Below are positions 16,303 to 27,996 of a DNA stretch of 64,000 nt, piece by piece. Each line of letters begins with the position of its first letter. Positions within the stretch are counted from its first letter, which is position 1. The position numbers and the translations under genes were made by a program. Origin of the DNA: Muraenolepis orangiensis (Eukaryota > Chordata > Actinopteri > Gadiformes > Muraenolepididae); the NCBI GenBank assembly GCA_027704905.1, contig CM051006.1, forward strand, positions 9,375,737 to 9,439,736, written 5' to 3'. Below the pieces are notes generated by a model. That model was not told the DNA's origin. It did no database searches and saw nothing but the letters and a program-made list of their open reading frames with translations.

Positions 16303-16660
16303 GATTCTCTCCTCTCACCTCTCTCCCCGCTCCTCTCCTCTCACCTCTCTCCCCGCTCCTCTCCTCTCACCTCTCACCTCTCTCCCCGCTCCTCTCCTCT
16401 CACCTCTCCCCCCGCTCCTCTCCTCTCACCTCTCTCCCCGTTCCTCTACTCTCACCTCTCACCTTTCTCCCCGTTCCTCTCCTCTCACCTCTCACCTCTC
16501 TCCCCGTTCCTCTCCTCTCACCTCTCTCCCCGCTCCTCTCCTCTCACCTCTCTCCCCGCTCCTCTCCTCTCACCTCTCTCCCCGCTCCTCTCCTCTCACC
16601 TCTCTCCCCATTCCTCTACTCTCACCTCTCACCTTTCTCCCCGTTCCTCTCCTCTCAAAA
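16303..16660. repeat. CT-rich tandem repeat inside gypsy copy 1
   Basis: Head-to-tail copies of about 21 bases, ctctcctctcacctctctcc with cgct/cgtt variants. It sits where the start of gag would be expected. A repeat at the same place in copy 2 (36455-36836) is about one unit longer. Confidence 0.9.
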
Positions 16661-16679
16661 TGTTATGCTCCGGCGGATC

Positions 16680-18908
16680 GGCAACAGGCGGGTGAGTCCA
16701 TCCACCATTACGTGGCTGATATAAGGGGAATAGCCAGCCTGGCAAGTGTCTCACCAGGGGGCCAACCTCATGGGTTTTGATTTGTTTTGTGAGCTGGGTT
16801 TCACCCTGGTGGACAATTCTGGGGCCGCCATCTTGTCTGTTGGCTCGCTGTGGCAACATGGCTGGCCTGCTCTGTTCAGTGGTTTGGGCTGCCTCACCGC
16901 CTTTGACCAGCCCCTCCTCAAGCCTGGGGTACATCCGGTGATTCAGCCCATACGCCGCCTGCCTCTCGCCCTGCGTGACGACGTCACCGCCGAGCTGCAA
17001 AAACTCATCGAGCGCATTGATGCTTCCCCGTGGATTTCAAACCTGGTGGTGGTGAAGAAAAAGTCAGGGGGCCTGCGCCCATGCATCGATCTCAGGCCGG
17101 TGAACAAGGCTGTGATACCTGACGGGTATCCGCTGCCCACAGTGGAGGAGCTAGCCGCACAATTCTACGGCTCTTCCCTGTTCACAAAACTTCGCCAAGG
17201 CTACCTGCAGGTTCCGCTGCACCCTGACAGCCGCAGCCTTACAGCTTTCGTGACGCATGTCGGAGTGTTTCGCTATACCCGCATGCCCGTCGGCCTCAGC
17301 TCGGCCCCCAGCTGTTTTCAAAAAATCATGACCACCATCTTTGCCAGCATCCCAGGGGTGGTTGTCTTCCTGGACGACATAGTGGTTCATGGTGCAACAC
17401 CGGCCGTTCATGACGAACGCCTGGCGAGGGTGCTGGACGTCCTCGCCAGTCACAACCTCACGCTAAATGGGGAAAAGTGCACCTTCGCCGTTCCAGCCAT
17501 CGAGTTTGTGGGGTTCCGCCTGACCGCCGATGGCCTCAGCCCGCTACACTCAAACGTAGAGGCGGTGCTGCGCCTGCCTGAGCCGTCCTGCCCAGCTCAG
17601 CTCTCTTCGTTTCTGGGGATGACGGCCTACTACCTGCGTTTCCTTCCCCAGTACTCCTCGACCACCTCCCCACTACGCGAGCTCCTGAAACAGGACACGG
17701 TCTGGGAGTGGACCCCGGCCTGCTCTGCCGCTATTCGCCAGCTCAAGACGCAGCTCACCTCAACACCGGTGCTCGCATTCTTTGACCTGGCGAGCCCCAC
17801 GTTCGTGACCTGTGACGCGTCCAATACGGCAATAGGGGCGGTGCTGTCCCAGATCCAAGGGGACACGGATCCTGTCCCAGATCCTCTCGGTCCCTCAACT
17901 CGGCTGAACAGAAATACTCGGTGGGGGAGCGGGACGCGCTGGCCTGCGTCTGGGCGTGCGAGCGGTGGCACATGTACGTGTACGGGCGACATTTTACATT
18001 GCGTACTGACCATCAGGCTCTCACAGCCCTGCTTGCTACATCGGGGTCATGGCACAAACTGCTGAGGATCTACCGCTGGTCAGAGAGACTCCAGCCATAT
18101 GACTTCACCACACTGTTTACTCCCGGCAGGGAGAATATGGTGGCTGACCCCCGCCCCAGAGCCCGGCGCGGGCCCGGACACAACAGAGTCAGAGCTCATA
18201 CTCACGCTCCTCGCCCCGCTCCAGACCGCAGTTTCCCTGGAGGACCTTCGGCTCGCGTCGGAGGAGGACCCCATGCTCTCCCGGCTCCGCACTTACATCC
18301 GGGAGGGATGGCCTGCAAAGGTCCCAGAGGAGCTGGCGTCTTTTCATCAGGTCAAGGACGAGCTGACCTGCTGGAACGGTGTCTGCGTGGCCCGGGGCCT
18401 CCGCACGTTCGTCGCCATCGACCTCAGGGCACGCATCTTGGCTATGGCGCACGAGGGCTACCTGGGTATCGTAAAGGTGAAACAGCGCTGCAGGGATTTG
18501 GTGTGGTGGCTGGGCATAGATCGAGATATAGAGACAATGGTGAAGGAGTGCACGGCCTGCCTGCTCAGTGGCAAAACTGGCCCCCACCCCCACCGCCCCT
18601 GCAGCCCTTGCAGTGGCTGTGCGCCTTGGGAGCACATCCAGCTGGACATCTGTGGGGAGCTCCATGGCGTCCCGCACCACCAACGCTTCCTCCTGGTGGC
18701 CTACGACCACCTTCGGAAGGTGGCACCGCCCCCCATCGTGGACCCAGGGCCCGGGGAGGACGGGGACTTTGCTTTCCCTGATGAGCAGTTGCAGGGTCCA
18801 GCCGGGTTCCCACCTGAGCCGGTTGAGCCAGTGGTTTGTCCTGAAGCTCGTCCGGCCCGTGTCCGGGTCCGACCAAGATACTTGGAGGACTATATTGTGA
18901 GCTTGTGA
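16680..18908 (+). pseudogene. Gypsy copy 1 gag-pol remnant
   Basis: Only a stub of gag remains (ESIHHYVADIRGIASLA in one frame), joined to reverse transcriptase. RT reads from WISNLVVVKKKSGGLRPCID to VVVFLDDIVVHG (catalytic LDD at about 17369-17378), but motif A is FTKLRQGYL, two residues short of the usual form and without its catalytic aspartate. RNase H follows (FVTCDASNTAIGAVLSQ), then a frameshift at about 17865-17895 and another near 18125. The integrase zinc finger is partly kept (MVKECTACLLSGK), but compared with copy 2 about 659 bases with the DDE core are deleted at 18708-18711. The C-terminal tail ends at 18908. Not functional. Confidence 0.82.
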
Positions 18909-19169
18909 CTCTCAGGGGTAATGTTCAGAGCATAGTCTGTTGCGTGGCAGAATAATCCACGCTGGTGACTGGCAGTCTACCCAGTTCATCTAGAGTTAAA
19001 GTTAAAAGTTAATTGGGTTCCTTGTGGGGGGGGGGGGGGGGGTAAATGTTATGTATGCGTTACATCCGGTGGGACCGGGAGTTTTGGGGTGTGTGAACCG
19101 GACACAGTGGTTGTTGTTGTTGACGCCATGGCAGTGTGTACAATAAACGGTCAACCTAAAAGTCGTACT

Positions 19170-19857
19170 GCGCAGTTTTACGGTTGGCAAAAGGTCCTTG
19201 TTATTGGTTTCTTTTACATGGAAAGTACGGCGTGATCGACTGCTTTACGCAAGTTTCTAGTCACTGAATACATAAAAAAAGTTATTTAGTTCTATATATT
19301 CTTCTAAAGAATGATAAAGGTTCGATTTCAGACCCATACACATTAAAGGATGGCAAAATATGTAAACCTGATCGATACGTTAGGGATCGACACGAAGGAG
19401 TCTCTCAAGTCTTTACAATCACTGGAAGCTGATCAGTTGTTCCTTAGTGGTCACGTTAAACCGCAATTTAGCTGTTATTTCATGCATCATTCATATGCAT
19501 TTTATTATGTTAAGTTAAGTTTTCGAACGGTTTCCATTCCAATAACTGAGATAATTTGTGCCAAAACATTGAATCTTGCAAACTGTCATCAAAAGTTTAT
19601 AAACTGAACATAATCGTTACCCAATAAATACTGACCTGACAGGAAGATCTACATATCATCCATCAGTCACTTTATTGATCTTTTTTATTGTGTACAGTAT
19701 CTTTATAGAAGGTCTTTAGTGTTTTAGAAAAGTACTATTACTTATAATACTGCGGAAGGGAATGAGGAGTGAGCATTTCATTGTACGTGTTGTGCACATG
19801 GAAAATCAATATCAATCCTGAATCTTGAGTATATTGGCTCACGTATATTGGCTCTTA
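19170..19857. other. Segment shared with 40000-40660; one small open frame
   Basis: Near-identical to the segment after gypsy copy 2. A frame from ATG 19350 (MAKYVNLIDTLGIDTKESLK) is kept in both copies for about 66 residues, then differs because of an indel. No domain is recognised. High DNA identity across the whole segment means the shared frame is not evidence of selection. Confidence 0.4.
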
Positions 19858-19879
19858 TATATATTATATATATATATAT

Positions 19880-19965
<86 letters not shown>

Positions 19966-19982
19966 TATATATATATAACATA
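19856..19982. repeat. (TA)n tract
   Basis: About 125 bases of TA-rich dinucleotide repeat. At the matching place downstream of gypsy copy 2 (40646-40825) there is instead a different, C-rich then short TA sequence. Confidence 0.9.
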
Positions 19983-20133
19983 TGATATAATAATATTAAA
20001 GATTATAGCAAACCATCCGTGTAAAACACTGTGATTTGATTCCTATGGGTTTCATTTGCACTTGACCGTTTGAACAGCTGTGGGGTTAAGAACACGTCCA
20101 ACCATCCAACTAGGGGTGTGTAGGGGTGTGTAG

Positions 20134-20167
20134 GTGCTTGTCGTGTCCGTCCGGACACGACAAGCAC
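20134..20167. promoter_or_regulatory. 34-bp perfect palindrome upstream of APOL unit B
   Basis: Arms gtgcttgtcgtgtccg and cggacacgacaagcac are exact reverse complements separated by 2 bases. It lies about 170 bases before a putative non-coding exon and is repeated at 40987-41020 upstream of unit C. A regulatory role is only inferred from position and conservation between duplicates. Confidence 0.4.
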
Positions 20168-20229
20168 ACGTAATGTGGTGCATTGTCTTTGGCTTGAGAG
20201 GAGGAGACGGTTCTGTTACTATTGACTAA

Positions 20230-20338
20230 CTAATCGCAGTGAGTGTGGTTGAAATACAGTTCTTTAAACCAATTAGGTCTCAAACTGCATTCATTCAGAT
20301 GCGCACTAAAGGAAGAGTTCAGCAAAGAGCTAAACAAG
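20230..20338 (+). other. Putative 5' non-coding exon of APOL unit B
   Basis: Ends at a strong donor, aacaag/gtaagt. An acceptor-like ttag lies at about 21070, 26 bases before the unit B start codon. The short frame at ATG 20299 would meet a stop just after that junction, so it is more likely leader than coding. The left edge is a guess. The same donor occurs upstream of unit C at 41191. Confidence 0.3.
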
Positions 20339-20579
20339 GTAAGTGTCTCAATGTGTGTTCCCCCTGCCTCCACCAGAGGGCAGCATCAACCCTTGGTCAT
20401 TCTCACCCGCAGCTGCAACATTTTTGATTAAAATGACTTGTTTTTATGGTTCGTGTTTTGGCCCACAACTTTACCAAAGACACGAACAAACGGTTACATG
20501 AATTCAGAACGACAAGTTGTCACGTGATTTCCAAGAAGTCAGGGTGGCGGGATCGAGAGGCACTAACAGTTTGTGGGCC

Positions 20580-20760
20580 TTTAGATTAGATTAGATTCAA
20601 ATGTATTATCGCACAGCAAAAGTACAGCGAAAAGTTTACTAGGTACTGGTGTGTATACAGTTTTTATAGATTTATAGTTCGTTTTTTCTAGTTTATAGAG
20701 TAGGTATGAGATATGTGCAGATATAGGTGTGTGTGTATATACATATACATATATACAGGT
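20580..20760 (+). repeat. (GATTA)n-headed teleost repeat
   Basis: Same family as at 9773: ttagattagattagattc then atgtattatcgcacagc. The same copy, duplicated with the unit, is at 41663. Confidence 0.6.
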
Positions 20761-21246
20761 ACCAGCTCCTGGCTGGGGAAACTCACTAGAGACCGAGTTG
20801 ACTGGACTTTGAAGTCAGGAGATCAGGAGGGTTTGGTTTTCTTGTAATAGCTGCAGAGAGCAACGTGCTCCCATAATACTTTGGATTCCTGCTCAATGCT
20901 GATTGGTGCATTTGCTGCATTCTTGAGAATAAAAAACGAAACAAAGAGATCTCATCAGTCCTTTCTGTTTGCCCCTGCTGAGCCCTTCATTTGGGGAGCT
21001 TACTATATTTTTTTTTGGGTTGGGTGACAATACATTGGGTTTATGTGTTGTCAGTCACTATATCTGTTAGATTGGTGAATCTATCAAATGCTGAGATGGA
21101 AACTGACGACAGAACGACGTCTCTGAGGTAAGTCTTCAAACTCACTCTTTCGGTTTGTAGGAGACACATGTCGAGTATTTTGATGTTCTAAATAGATACG
21201 ATACCACGCAAGATAAAGTATTATAGTACTACGGTGGCAGTATAGC

Positions 21247-21890
21247 TGCCTCTCTACCCCTCTCCGCCTAACTTCTCTCTACCCCTCTCTTCCTCACCTA
21301 CCCTTCTCTTCCTCACCTACCCCTCTCTTCCTCACTCCCCCTCTCTTCCTCTCTACCCCTCTCTTCCTCACTCCCTCTCTCTTCCTCACCTTCCCCCCTC
21401 TTCCTCACCTACCCCCCTCTTCCTCACTCCCTCTCTCTTCCTCACCAACCCTTCTCTTCCTCACCTACCCCTCTCTTCCTCACCCACCCTTCTCTTCCTC
21501 ATCTACCCCTCTTCCTCACCTACCCTTCTCTTCCTCACTCCCTCTCTCTCTCTTCCTCACCTTCCCCCCTCTTCCTCACCTACCCCCCTCTTCCTCACTC
21601 CCTCTCTCTTCCTCACCAACCCCTCTCTTCCTCACCTACCCCTCTCTTCCCTACCTACCCCCCTATTCCTCACTCCCCTTCTCTTCCTCACCTACCCCTC
21701 TCTTCCTCACTCCCCTTCTCTTCCTCACCTACCCCTTCTCTTCCTCACCTACCCCCCTCTTCCTCACTACCCCTCTCTTCCTCACCTACCCGTCTCTCCC
21801 TCACCGACCCTTCTCTCCCTCACCGACCCGTCTCTCCCTCACCGACCCGTCTCTTCCTCACCTAGCCCTTCCTCACCTAACCTTTTCTCT
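21247..21890. repeat. CT-rich tandem array in intron 1 of unit B
   Basis: Pyrimidine-rich units built on cttcctcacctacccctct with length variants of about 18-22 bases. The homologous array in unit C (42340-43540) is nearly twice as long, and unit A keeps only a short piece (12545-12655). Confidence 0.9.
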
Positions 21891-23109
21891 CTCTCTAATA
21901 TAATCGTCAGTAGTGGTGTTCCGCTCTCCCCCTACACTCTAGAGCAGACTAGTTGTACTACAGCAGACTAGTTGTAAGGAAGGTATAAATGGCAGATGTA
22001 GCAAAGTAAAAGGTAGTCAGCTAAAAAATATACTTGAGCAGAGTACAAGTACCGTTTTAAAAAACAAACAGGAAAGTACTCATTCCTCCGGAAAACCTCA
22101 ACGCACAATGTGCGTATGACTTGTACTCATAACTACCCACCCCTGTGCGATGCTAGCTATATATAGCCTATAACTTAAAGATAAAATATGGAATTGACTG
22201 ACTCCTTCTTCGTCTTTCTGCCTCTTCTTCCTTGTTCAGAGAGAAAGCAGTAAATGCTGTGCGGCTGTATGCCTCGGATACACTGGACTACGTTGACACA
22301 GTCACACAATTCTGCGACGGACATTGTAAATGGATGGAGGAGAGGAAGACAGACTTATGGATGCTGATGTACATCAAACTGATCCTTAAATGTCCAGTGA
22401 TGTACAACGCTGAGATTGAAGCCGTGGATAAATACTTCGAGAACCTGTTGACTACCGGAAGCTGCCATGAAGTGCTTGTGAAACGGCTGGCTTTGGTCCT
22501 GAACAACACAGTAAAAGGAATGGAGAAGCTTGGTTACTACCTGGAGGCCATAGAGAAGCTTGCGGTCACCTCTCTGCACATGTTCCCGGGGGAAGATGTT
22601 GAGGAGATGATCTACGGGAGATGCGGCCTCAAAAGAGTTGAAGCCAGCATCTTTGCAGCCCGCCTGGTCTGCCCTCTCCTTCTGCTGTTTAAGAGAAATG
22701 CTTCGGCCTTCTTCCTGCCAGACCTCCTCAATGTGGACGTCTTTATGTTGGAGTTGGAAAAGTACATTCAAACGACTGAGAAGATCTGCTCGGGAATGGA
22801 AATAAGGTAGGATGTCTCATTATAAACATAAGCCCTGGATTCTATGGATGCATTCCTGGATTAATTCACTATTGGCACAGTCTCAAGGCAATGTGGAAGA
22901 ATGTATAACTTGCCATGTCATTCACAGCTCCATTGACTGTGGTCACAAGCAACATTCAATTGACTTTGCTGGGGATTTCCCTGATGGTGACCTGCAAAAC
23001 ACCCTTTCTCATGTGGACCAGCTGTCTGGTATCAGGTAAGCATCAATCCTATGGGCTAGATCACCAACAGTAACATTTCCATAGATAACTTGTCCACAAA
23101 CCTGGACAT

Positions 23110-23112
<3 letters not shown>

Positions 23113-23184
<72 letters not shown>
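23113..23184. repeat. (CA)n tract in APOL unit B intron 3
   Basis: 72-base CA run, intermediate in length between unit A (118) and unit C (32). Confidence 0.95.
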
Positions 23185-23186
<2 letters not shown>

Positions 23187-24178
23187 GGATCTAGATTTGA
23201 CGTTGCTACTCAGAAGACGCATGCAATTGATTTTAAATTAATAGAAAATGTATGTTTGCAACACACATTGTATGTGTTGGTGTTTCACAGCTGTCCAGAA
23301 CAAGTCCTCACGGGGGCTATACGATGAATCTCTATCCAGCGTCTATCACAAACCTCTATGAAAAAAGGAAGTTCAAAAATCGAACAATGTAATCTCCAGT
23401 TTTTCCTCTTGTTTTCAGTTCCCATCAGCAGCAAGTGATCATATCCAATCAATTCCCCTTTTAGTATTTTCGGTTCTATTTCTTACAGGCCACGCCCCCT
23501 AGGCTTCGCCTTATGGGCTTGTCCCGCGCATTCTCGCACCTGGTGTGCGGCCGTCACGCTCTGATCAGAACAGTCGAGCTTTGGGCTGTGGGCTCATCAG
23601 AACCTGCTCAGTCTGAGAGCCTTACATATCGCGGGCACCCAGAATCTTGGGGCGGACCTCATGTGGCGGTTGCATCCCAGCATTGTCATTGACTAATCGG
23701 GCAGAGGTTTGGGACGGCCCAGGTGGATCTGTTTTTGCATCCGGTGAGAATACCCACTGCGAGATGTGGTTCTCTCTCAACCCAAAGGACCAGCCTCCGC
23801 TGGGGGTGGATGCGATGGCTCACACATGGCCGTGGACGCTTTGGTATGCCTCAGTCTCAGCTGATTCATCCTCTTTTAGAGAGAATCAGACAGGAGAGTC
23901 TGTCATTATTTCTGGTAGCCCCAGGGAGCCAATCATCCTTATGGTTCGTGGAACTAGCAGCGCTCTTAGCCGTAGCCAGTGCCGACCAGGCCAGATGCGC
24001 TGTCACAGGCACACGGGACTATTTTCCACACGCGATATGTCGGCCGGTGTTGTTTTGGCTTCTGAGAGGTTGATTCTGCAGGACAGAGGTTTGTCTGCAG
24101 CAGTTATCAATACTATTCAGGGTGCACGCACGCCTCCACATCTGCTCTTTATGCAGCTTAGTGGGGTGCTTTCTCTAA

Positions 24179-24927
24179 TGCCTCGTTTCCACCAAAGCAA
24201 GCCTAGTTCTAGCTCTCGGGTGGCGCTAGAGCCGGTTCGCAGTTGGTTCAACTGGCGAGCCGTCTAAGAACCGGTTTGCATTTCCACCGACATTTTCGCC
24301 GAGACAGCCACGTCATGACGTCACTGTTAACGTCTCTGCTTTCCCAGCAGCTCGCGCCAACTTCCACAACAGTGGATTACATGATGGATGTAAAATAGTT
24401 GCTCCTGGCTTTCAGGCTACAAACAGCTGCTCGTCTTTAGTGCTATGGACGCGATTACGTTGAAGCCCCTAACTGTGATAAAGGACTATACTAATAAAAT
24501 GGACTTGACGTTACTAGGGAAAGATTAATAAAGTAAAACTTACCAGGACCAGAGTGACAGCAGTGGATCATCAGTTTGTTATCGATTAGCTCCTCGTATC
24601 GTCCAGTTTGTTATCGATTAGCTCCTCGTATCGTCCAGTTTGTTATCGATTAGCTCCTCGGTTCTGTTCTTCACCTTCATGTCCACGGCGAATTTTACTG
24701 ATTTTAAAAATGGCGGAAGAAAACTTTGAGTTTGTTTTGAGTTTGTCCGATAAGCCCCGCCCCCAGCCCCTGACGTAGTGGAGCCTGCTGGCTAGCCCAG
24801 CTTCGAAGTGGAGCCGCAAACAAACCACTTAACCGGGCCAGAAAGTGGCTCCATCGCGGTGGAAACGCAAAGAACTGGTTCGAGATGACGCGCAAGCTCC
24901 GAACCAGCCCTCAAAACAGCTTGGTGG
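24179..24927. mobile_element. Harbinger-type MITE in unit B, right end deleted
   Basis: Left end tgcctcgtttccaccaaag with TAA before it, as in unit C. The right end is lost: aaacgaggcataagtgg (17 bases) is missing between two ggtgg/tggtg repeats, which removes the terminal repeat end and the second TAA. Two internal deletions relative to the 1406-base unit C copy are also visible (near 24512 and 24669). Confidence 0.75.
24569..24662. repeat. 32-bp tandem repeat inside the MITE
   Basis: Three copies of a 32-base unit containing cagtttgttatcgattagct followed by cctcgtatcgtc; the same array is in the unit C MITE at about 46725-46815. Confidence 0.85.
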
Positions 24928-25500
24928 TGCGATCCCAATCGAGTGGTCCCATCTCGCTGTGAGATCGGAAGCGTGCCGAGCTTCTTACAATCCTTGCTGG
25001 AGAAGGGCTTGGTGGAAGACATTTGCGTAGCAGCTTCATGGCCTACCCTGACCCTTTTGTCAGCTTTACTGAGGGGCTCTATTGGTCACTGTGTTGGAAT
25101 CAGGGAACATGCTCCCTGCTCCTAGCGACGGACAGGAATAAGGTTTTCTGCTCAGAGCTGTTACAATGCCTAACGTTGCTCCTGGCGTAAACCTATTACT
25201 CCTTGTCGCTCTGCAGTGTCTTGACGGCTCGTCGTTTAAGAGTGACCGGGTATTCAACCTGTAACCATACTGGTTACAGGTTGAAACCGGCGTTAGAACT
25301 TTGAATGTACGCGATGCGCGCATTTGACAAGCCAATAAGGCAAAGCATAGACGGCTACACCTATAATCATGGAACTAGTTATAATAACAACAATGATTTT
25401 TGACTTTCCCCTTATCCACCTTATGGCCAGGTAGTTTAGGGAAATGTACTTGAAACTAACATACATTTCCACCAAACTAACCATGTTAAAGCATCTTTCT

Positions 25501-26500
25501 NNNNNNNNNNNNNNNNNNNNNNNNNNNNNNNNNNNNNNNNNNNNNNNNNNNNNNNNNNNNNNNNNNNNNNNNNNNNNNNNNNNNNNNNNNNNNNNNNNNN
25601 NNNNNNNNNNNNNNNNNNNNNNNNNNNNNNNNNNNNNNNNNNNNNNNNNNNNNNNNNNNNNNNNNNNNNNNNNNNNNNNNNNNNNNNNNNNNNNNNNNNN
25701 NNNNNNNNNNNNNNNNNNNNNNNNNNNNNNNNNNNNNNNNNNNNNNNNNNNNNNNNNNNNNNNNNNNNNNNNNNNNNNNNNNNNNNNNNNNNNNNNNNNN
25801 NNNNNNNNNNNNNNNNNNNNNNNNNNNNNNNNNNNNNNNNNNNNNNNNNNNNNNNNNNNNNNNNNNNNNNNNNNNNNNNNNNNNNNNNNNNNNNNNNNNN
25901 NNNNNNNNNNNNNNNNNNNNNNNNNNNNNNNNNNNNNNNNNNNNNNNNNNNNNNNNNNNNNNNNNNNNNNNNNNNNNNNNNNNNNNNNNNNNNNNNNNNN
26001 NNNNNNNNNNNNNNNNNNNNNNNNNNNNNNNNNNNNNNNNNNNNNNNNNNNNNNNNNNNNNNNNNNNNNNNNNNNNNNNNNNNNNNNNNNNNNNNNNNNN
26101 NNNNNNNNNNNNNNNNNNNNNNNNNNNNNNNNNNNNNNNNNNNNNNNNNNNNNNNNNNNNNNNNNNNNNNNNNNNNNNNNNNNNNNNNNNNNNNNNNNNN
26201 NNNNNNNNNNNNNNNNNNNNNNNNNNNNNNNNNNNNNNNNNNNNNNNNNNNNNNNNNNNNNNNNNNNNNNNNNNNNNNNNNNNNNNNNNNNNNNNNNNNN
26301 NNNNNNNNNNNNNNNNNNNNNNNNNNNNNNNNNNNNNNNNNNNNNNNNNNNNNNNNNNNNNNNNNNNNNNNNNNNNNNNNNNNNNNNNNNNNNNNNNNNN
26401 NNNNNNNNNNNNNNNNNNNNNNNNNNNNNNNNNNNNNNNNNNNNNNNNNNNNNNNNNNNNNNNNNNNNNNNNNNNNNNNNNNNNNNNNNNNNNNNNNNNN
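25501..26500. other. Assembly gap, 1000 N, at an LTR junction
   Basis: The left flank matches intron 3 of units A and C up to catctttct, and the right flank is already 56 bases into the LTR by alignment with the 3' LTR. The true missing sequence is therefore probably about 60 bases if the 5' LTR is whole. Confidence 0.9.
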
Positions 26501-27761
26501 GGGTCAGTGTCGCTCTTGCTCCCTCTTGCTCTTTGGCACGAAGGCCACTTCCGGGTTCCGCTGACGTGCTTTCTCCGCTGGCACCGGTGAGTTTGCAGTG
26601 GCTGCCGTTTGTTGTACACCTAGCATGGCAATTAGCCTAAATACTAAATGCATCGCTGGTTGTAGACCCTTGCAGGGATCCTGCAGCCCATGTCTGCTGC
26701 CGCAGTAAATGAAGCTCTCCTGCTGTGTTTGTCTGAACTTGGCCTGATCGGTAGGTAGACCTTCTGCGTGTCATTCTTCCTGAATGTGGTATTATTAAAA
26801 TAACATCACCTTAAAATGTCTGCTAGGCTCTGCGCTGGAAGCGTAATCAAGAAGGACTGCTGTTTTGCCTCCACGTTGGTGTTGCATCCACGGCTACTAC
26901 GACTGTCTTACCTACCTGACTGAGTGTTGCCTGGAAGGCTGGTCTGCCCTCACGGCTGTCTGCACAACTGGCTTGCCTGCCCTATTGTGCTTCACCGTTA
27001 CACTACTGCCTAGCGGGTGTTGGTCTTGGCCTGCATTGTCTGCAGTGTCTTGGTGTCACTGTGCCTTTGTGTCCCCTTGCCCTTCACTACAGGGCCATAT
27101 TTTAAACATTGTTATCGTGGACTATTCGATTCATCTCTGTTTCTGATTAGTTATTTTATTTGACCCTGTTGAGTTAAGTTTGTTTTGTTTATTTCATTTA
27201 ATCTCTGTTTCTGATCAGTATTTCGTTGTATTATTGACTTTTTATTGTCTTTATACTTATGTGTTGGTTTGTGTATTAATTTGTGTTGGCTGTTTATCCC
27301 CGTAATTGTGTCTCGTTTGCCCCTCTTTAGTTGCTGAGAGCCAAAGGTGTGGTGCTGGTGTCCCCGGTGGCGGCTTCCCCCCTTTTTGTGTCGTGCTGTG
27401 TTCCCCCTGATTTTGGTGTTCCTTTGTATGAGTGTGTAGGATCACGGGTGCCTTAATTTACTTAGTTGGGATCCCGCTCACCCCCCGTCACCTCCATCCA
27501 CTGGTAAGCCTCAGCATCCCTAAAGGGGGATTTCCCCCTTTATTTCCAGTGTGTATGTTCTTATTGTGTTTTCAACAATATTTTAATATAGGAAATAAAA
27601 CATTTGATGAATTGGAACCACGTCTCCTGCCCCTCAGTATTACGAACCTGAGTGCCTTATTGATAGCTTAGAATAATTATTTCCTTGGGTGCAATTCCCA
27701 AGGTGGCGTTGTCTGGCTTCTTAGTTAGTATTTCAAACAATCACTCCCACGTGCCGCTACA
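26501..27761 (+). repeat. 5' LTR (first 56 bases in the gap)
   Basis: Aligns at a constant offset of 6898 with the 3' LTR. Ends gccgctaca. Contains an AATAAA near 27594. Confidence 0.93.
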
Positions 27762-27762
27762 A

Positions 27763-27782
27763 ACTGGCGTTGTCGGCAGGGT
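27763..27782 (+). promoter_or_regulatory. Primer-binding site region
   Basis: The sequence actggcgttgtcggcagggt follows the 5' LTR by one base and starts with the TGG expected to pair with a tRNA 3' CCA. I do not assign the tRNA. Confidence 0.6.
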
Positions 27783-27996
27783 TTACTGTTTGAGGGCCGA
27801 GACGTGTGTTCCAATCTTCTTTGTTTTCTCCTATTATGGCCCTTGCTAAAAACTATTGTTAGGCAGGCAGTAATTGTTTTATATTGTGTTCAGAGGCAAA
27901 ACAGCAGTTGGTTTCTTGTGAATCTGTAGTGAGTTACGTTGGTTTCCTGTCCACATTCATTGCCTCTTCTCCACTTTTATTGGTAAAGGTGTAGCT

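Larger units (their letters stand above)
16136..19167 (+). mobile_element. Degenerate Ty3/gypsy retrotransposon, copy 1
   Basis: Two short direct repeats match over about 121-124 bases: 16136-16259 and 19047-19167, both starting tgttatgtatgcgttacatc. After the first comes attgccaacgaggattatgg, typical of the primer-binding region of many fish gypsy elements. Before the second is a poly-G tract (19026-19042). The gag region is mostly replaced by a CT-rich tandem repeat, and pol is broken. The outer LTR limits are uncertain, because the two repeats diverge after aaagtcgta. Confidence 0.8.
23580..25110 (+). pseudogene. DIRS remnant in unit B, interrupted by a MITE
   Basis: Frames give SLRALHIAGTQNLGADLMWR, then NPKDQPPLGVDAMAH, and after the MITE PSRCEIGSVPSFLQSLLEKG. 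This is the same truncated RNase H to recombinase remnant as in unit A, with more 5' sequence kept. The MITE occupies 24179-24927. Not coding. Confidence 0.7.

Noticed and set aside
16285..16695. Open frame rich in Ser, Pro and Leu
   Set aside because: It is a translation of the CT-rich tandem repeat in the gypsy element; the same artefact occurs at 36436.
25444..26640. Open frames of nearly 400 residues crossing the second gap
   Set aside because: They exist only because N positions contain no stop codons.
26865..27146. Cysteine-rich 93-residue frame
   Set aside because: It lies in the 5' LTR and is repeated in the 3' LTR at 33763; LTRs are non-coding here and no domain is seen.
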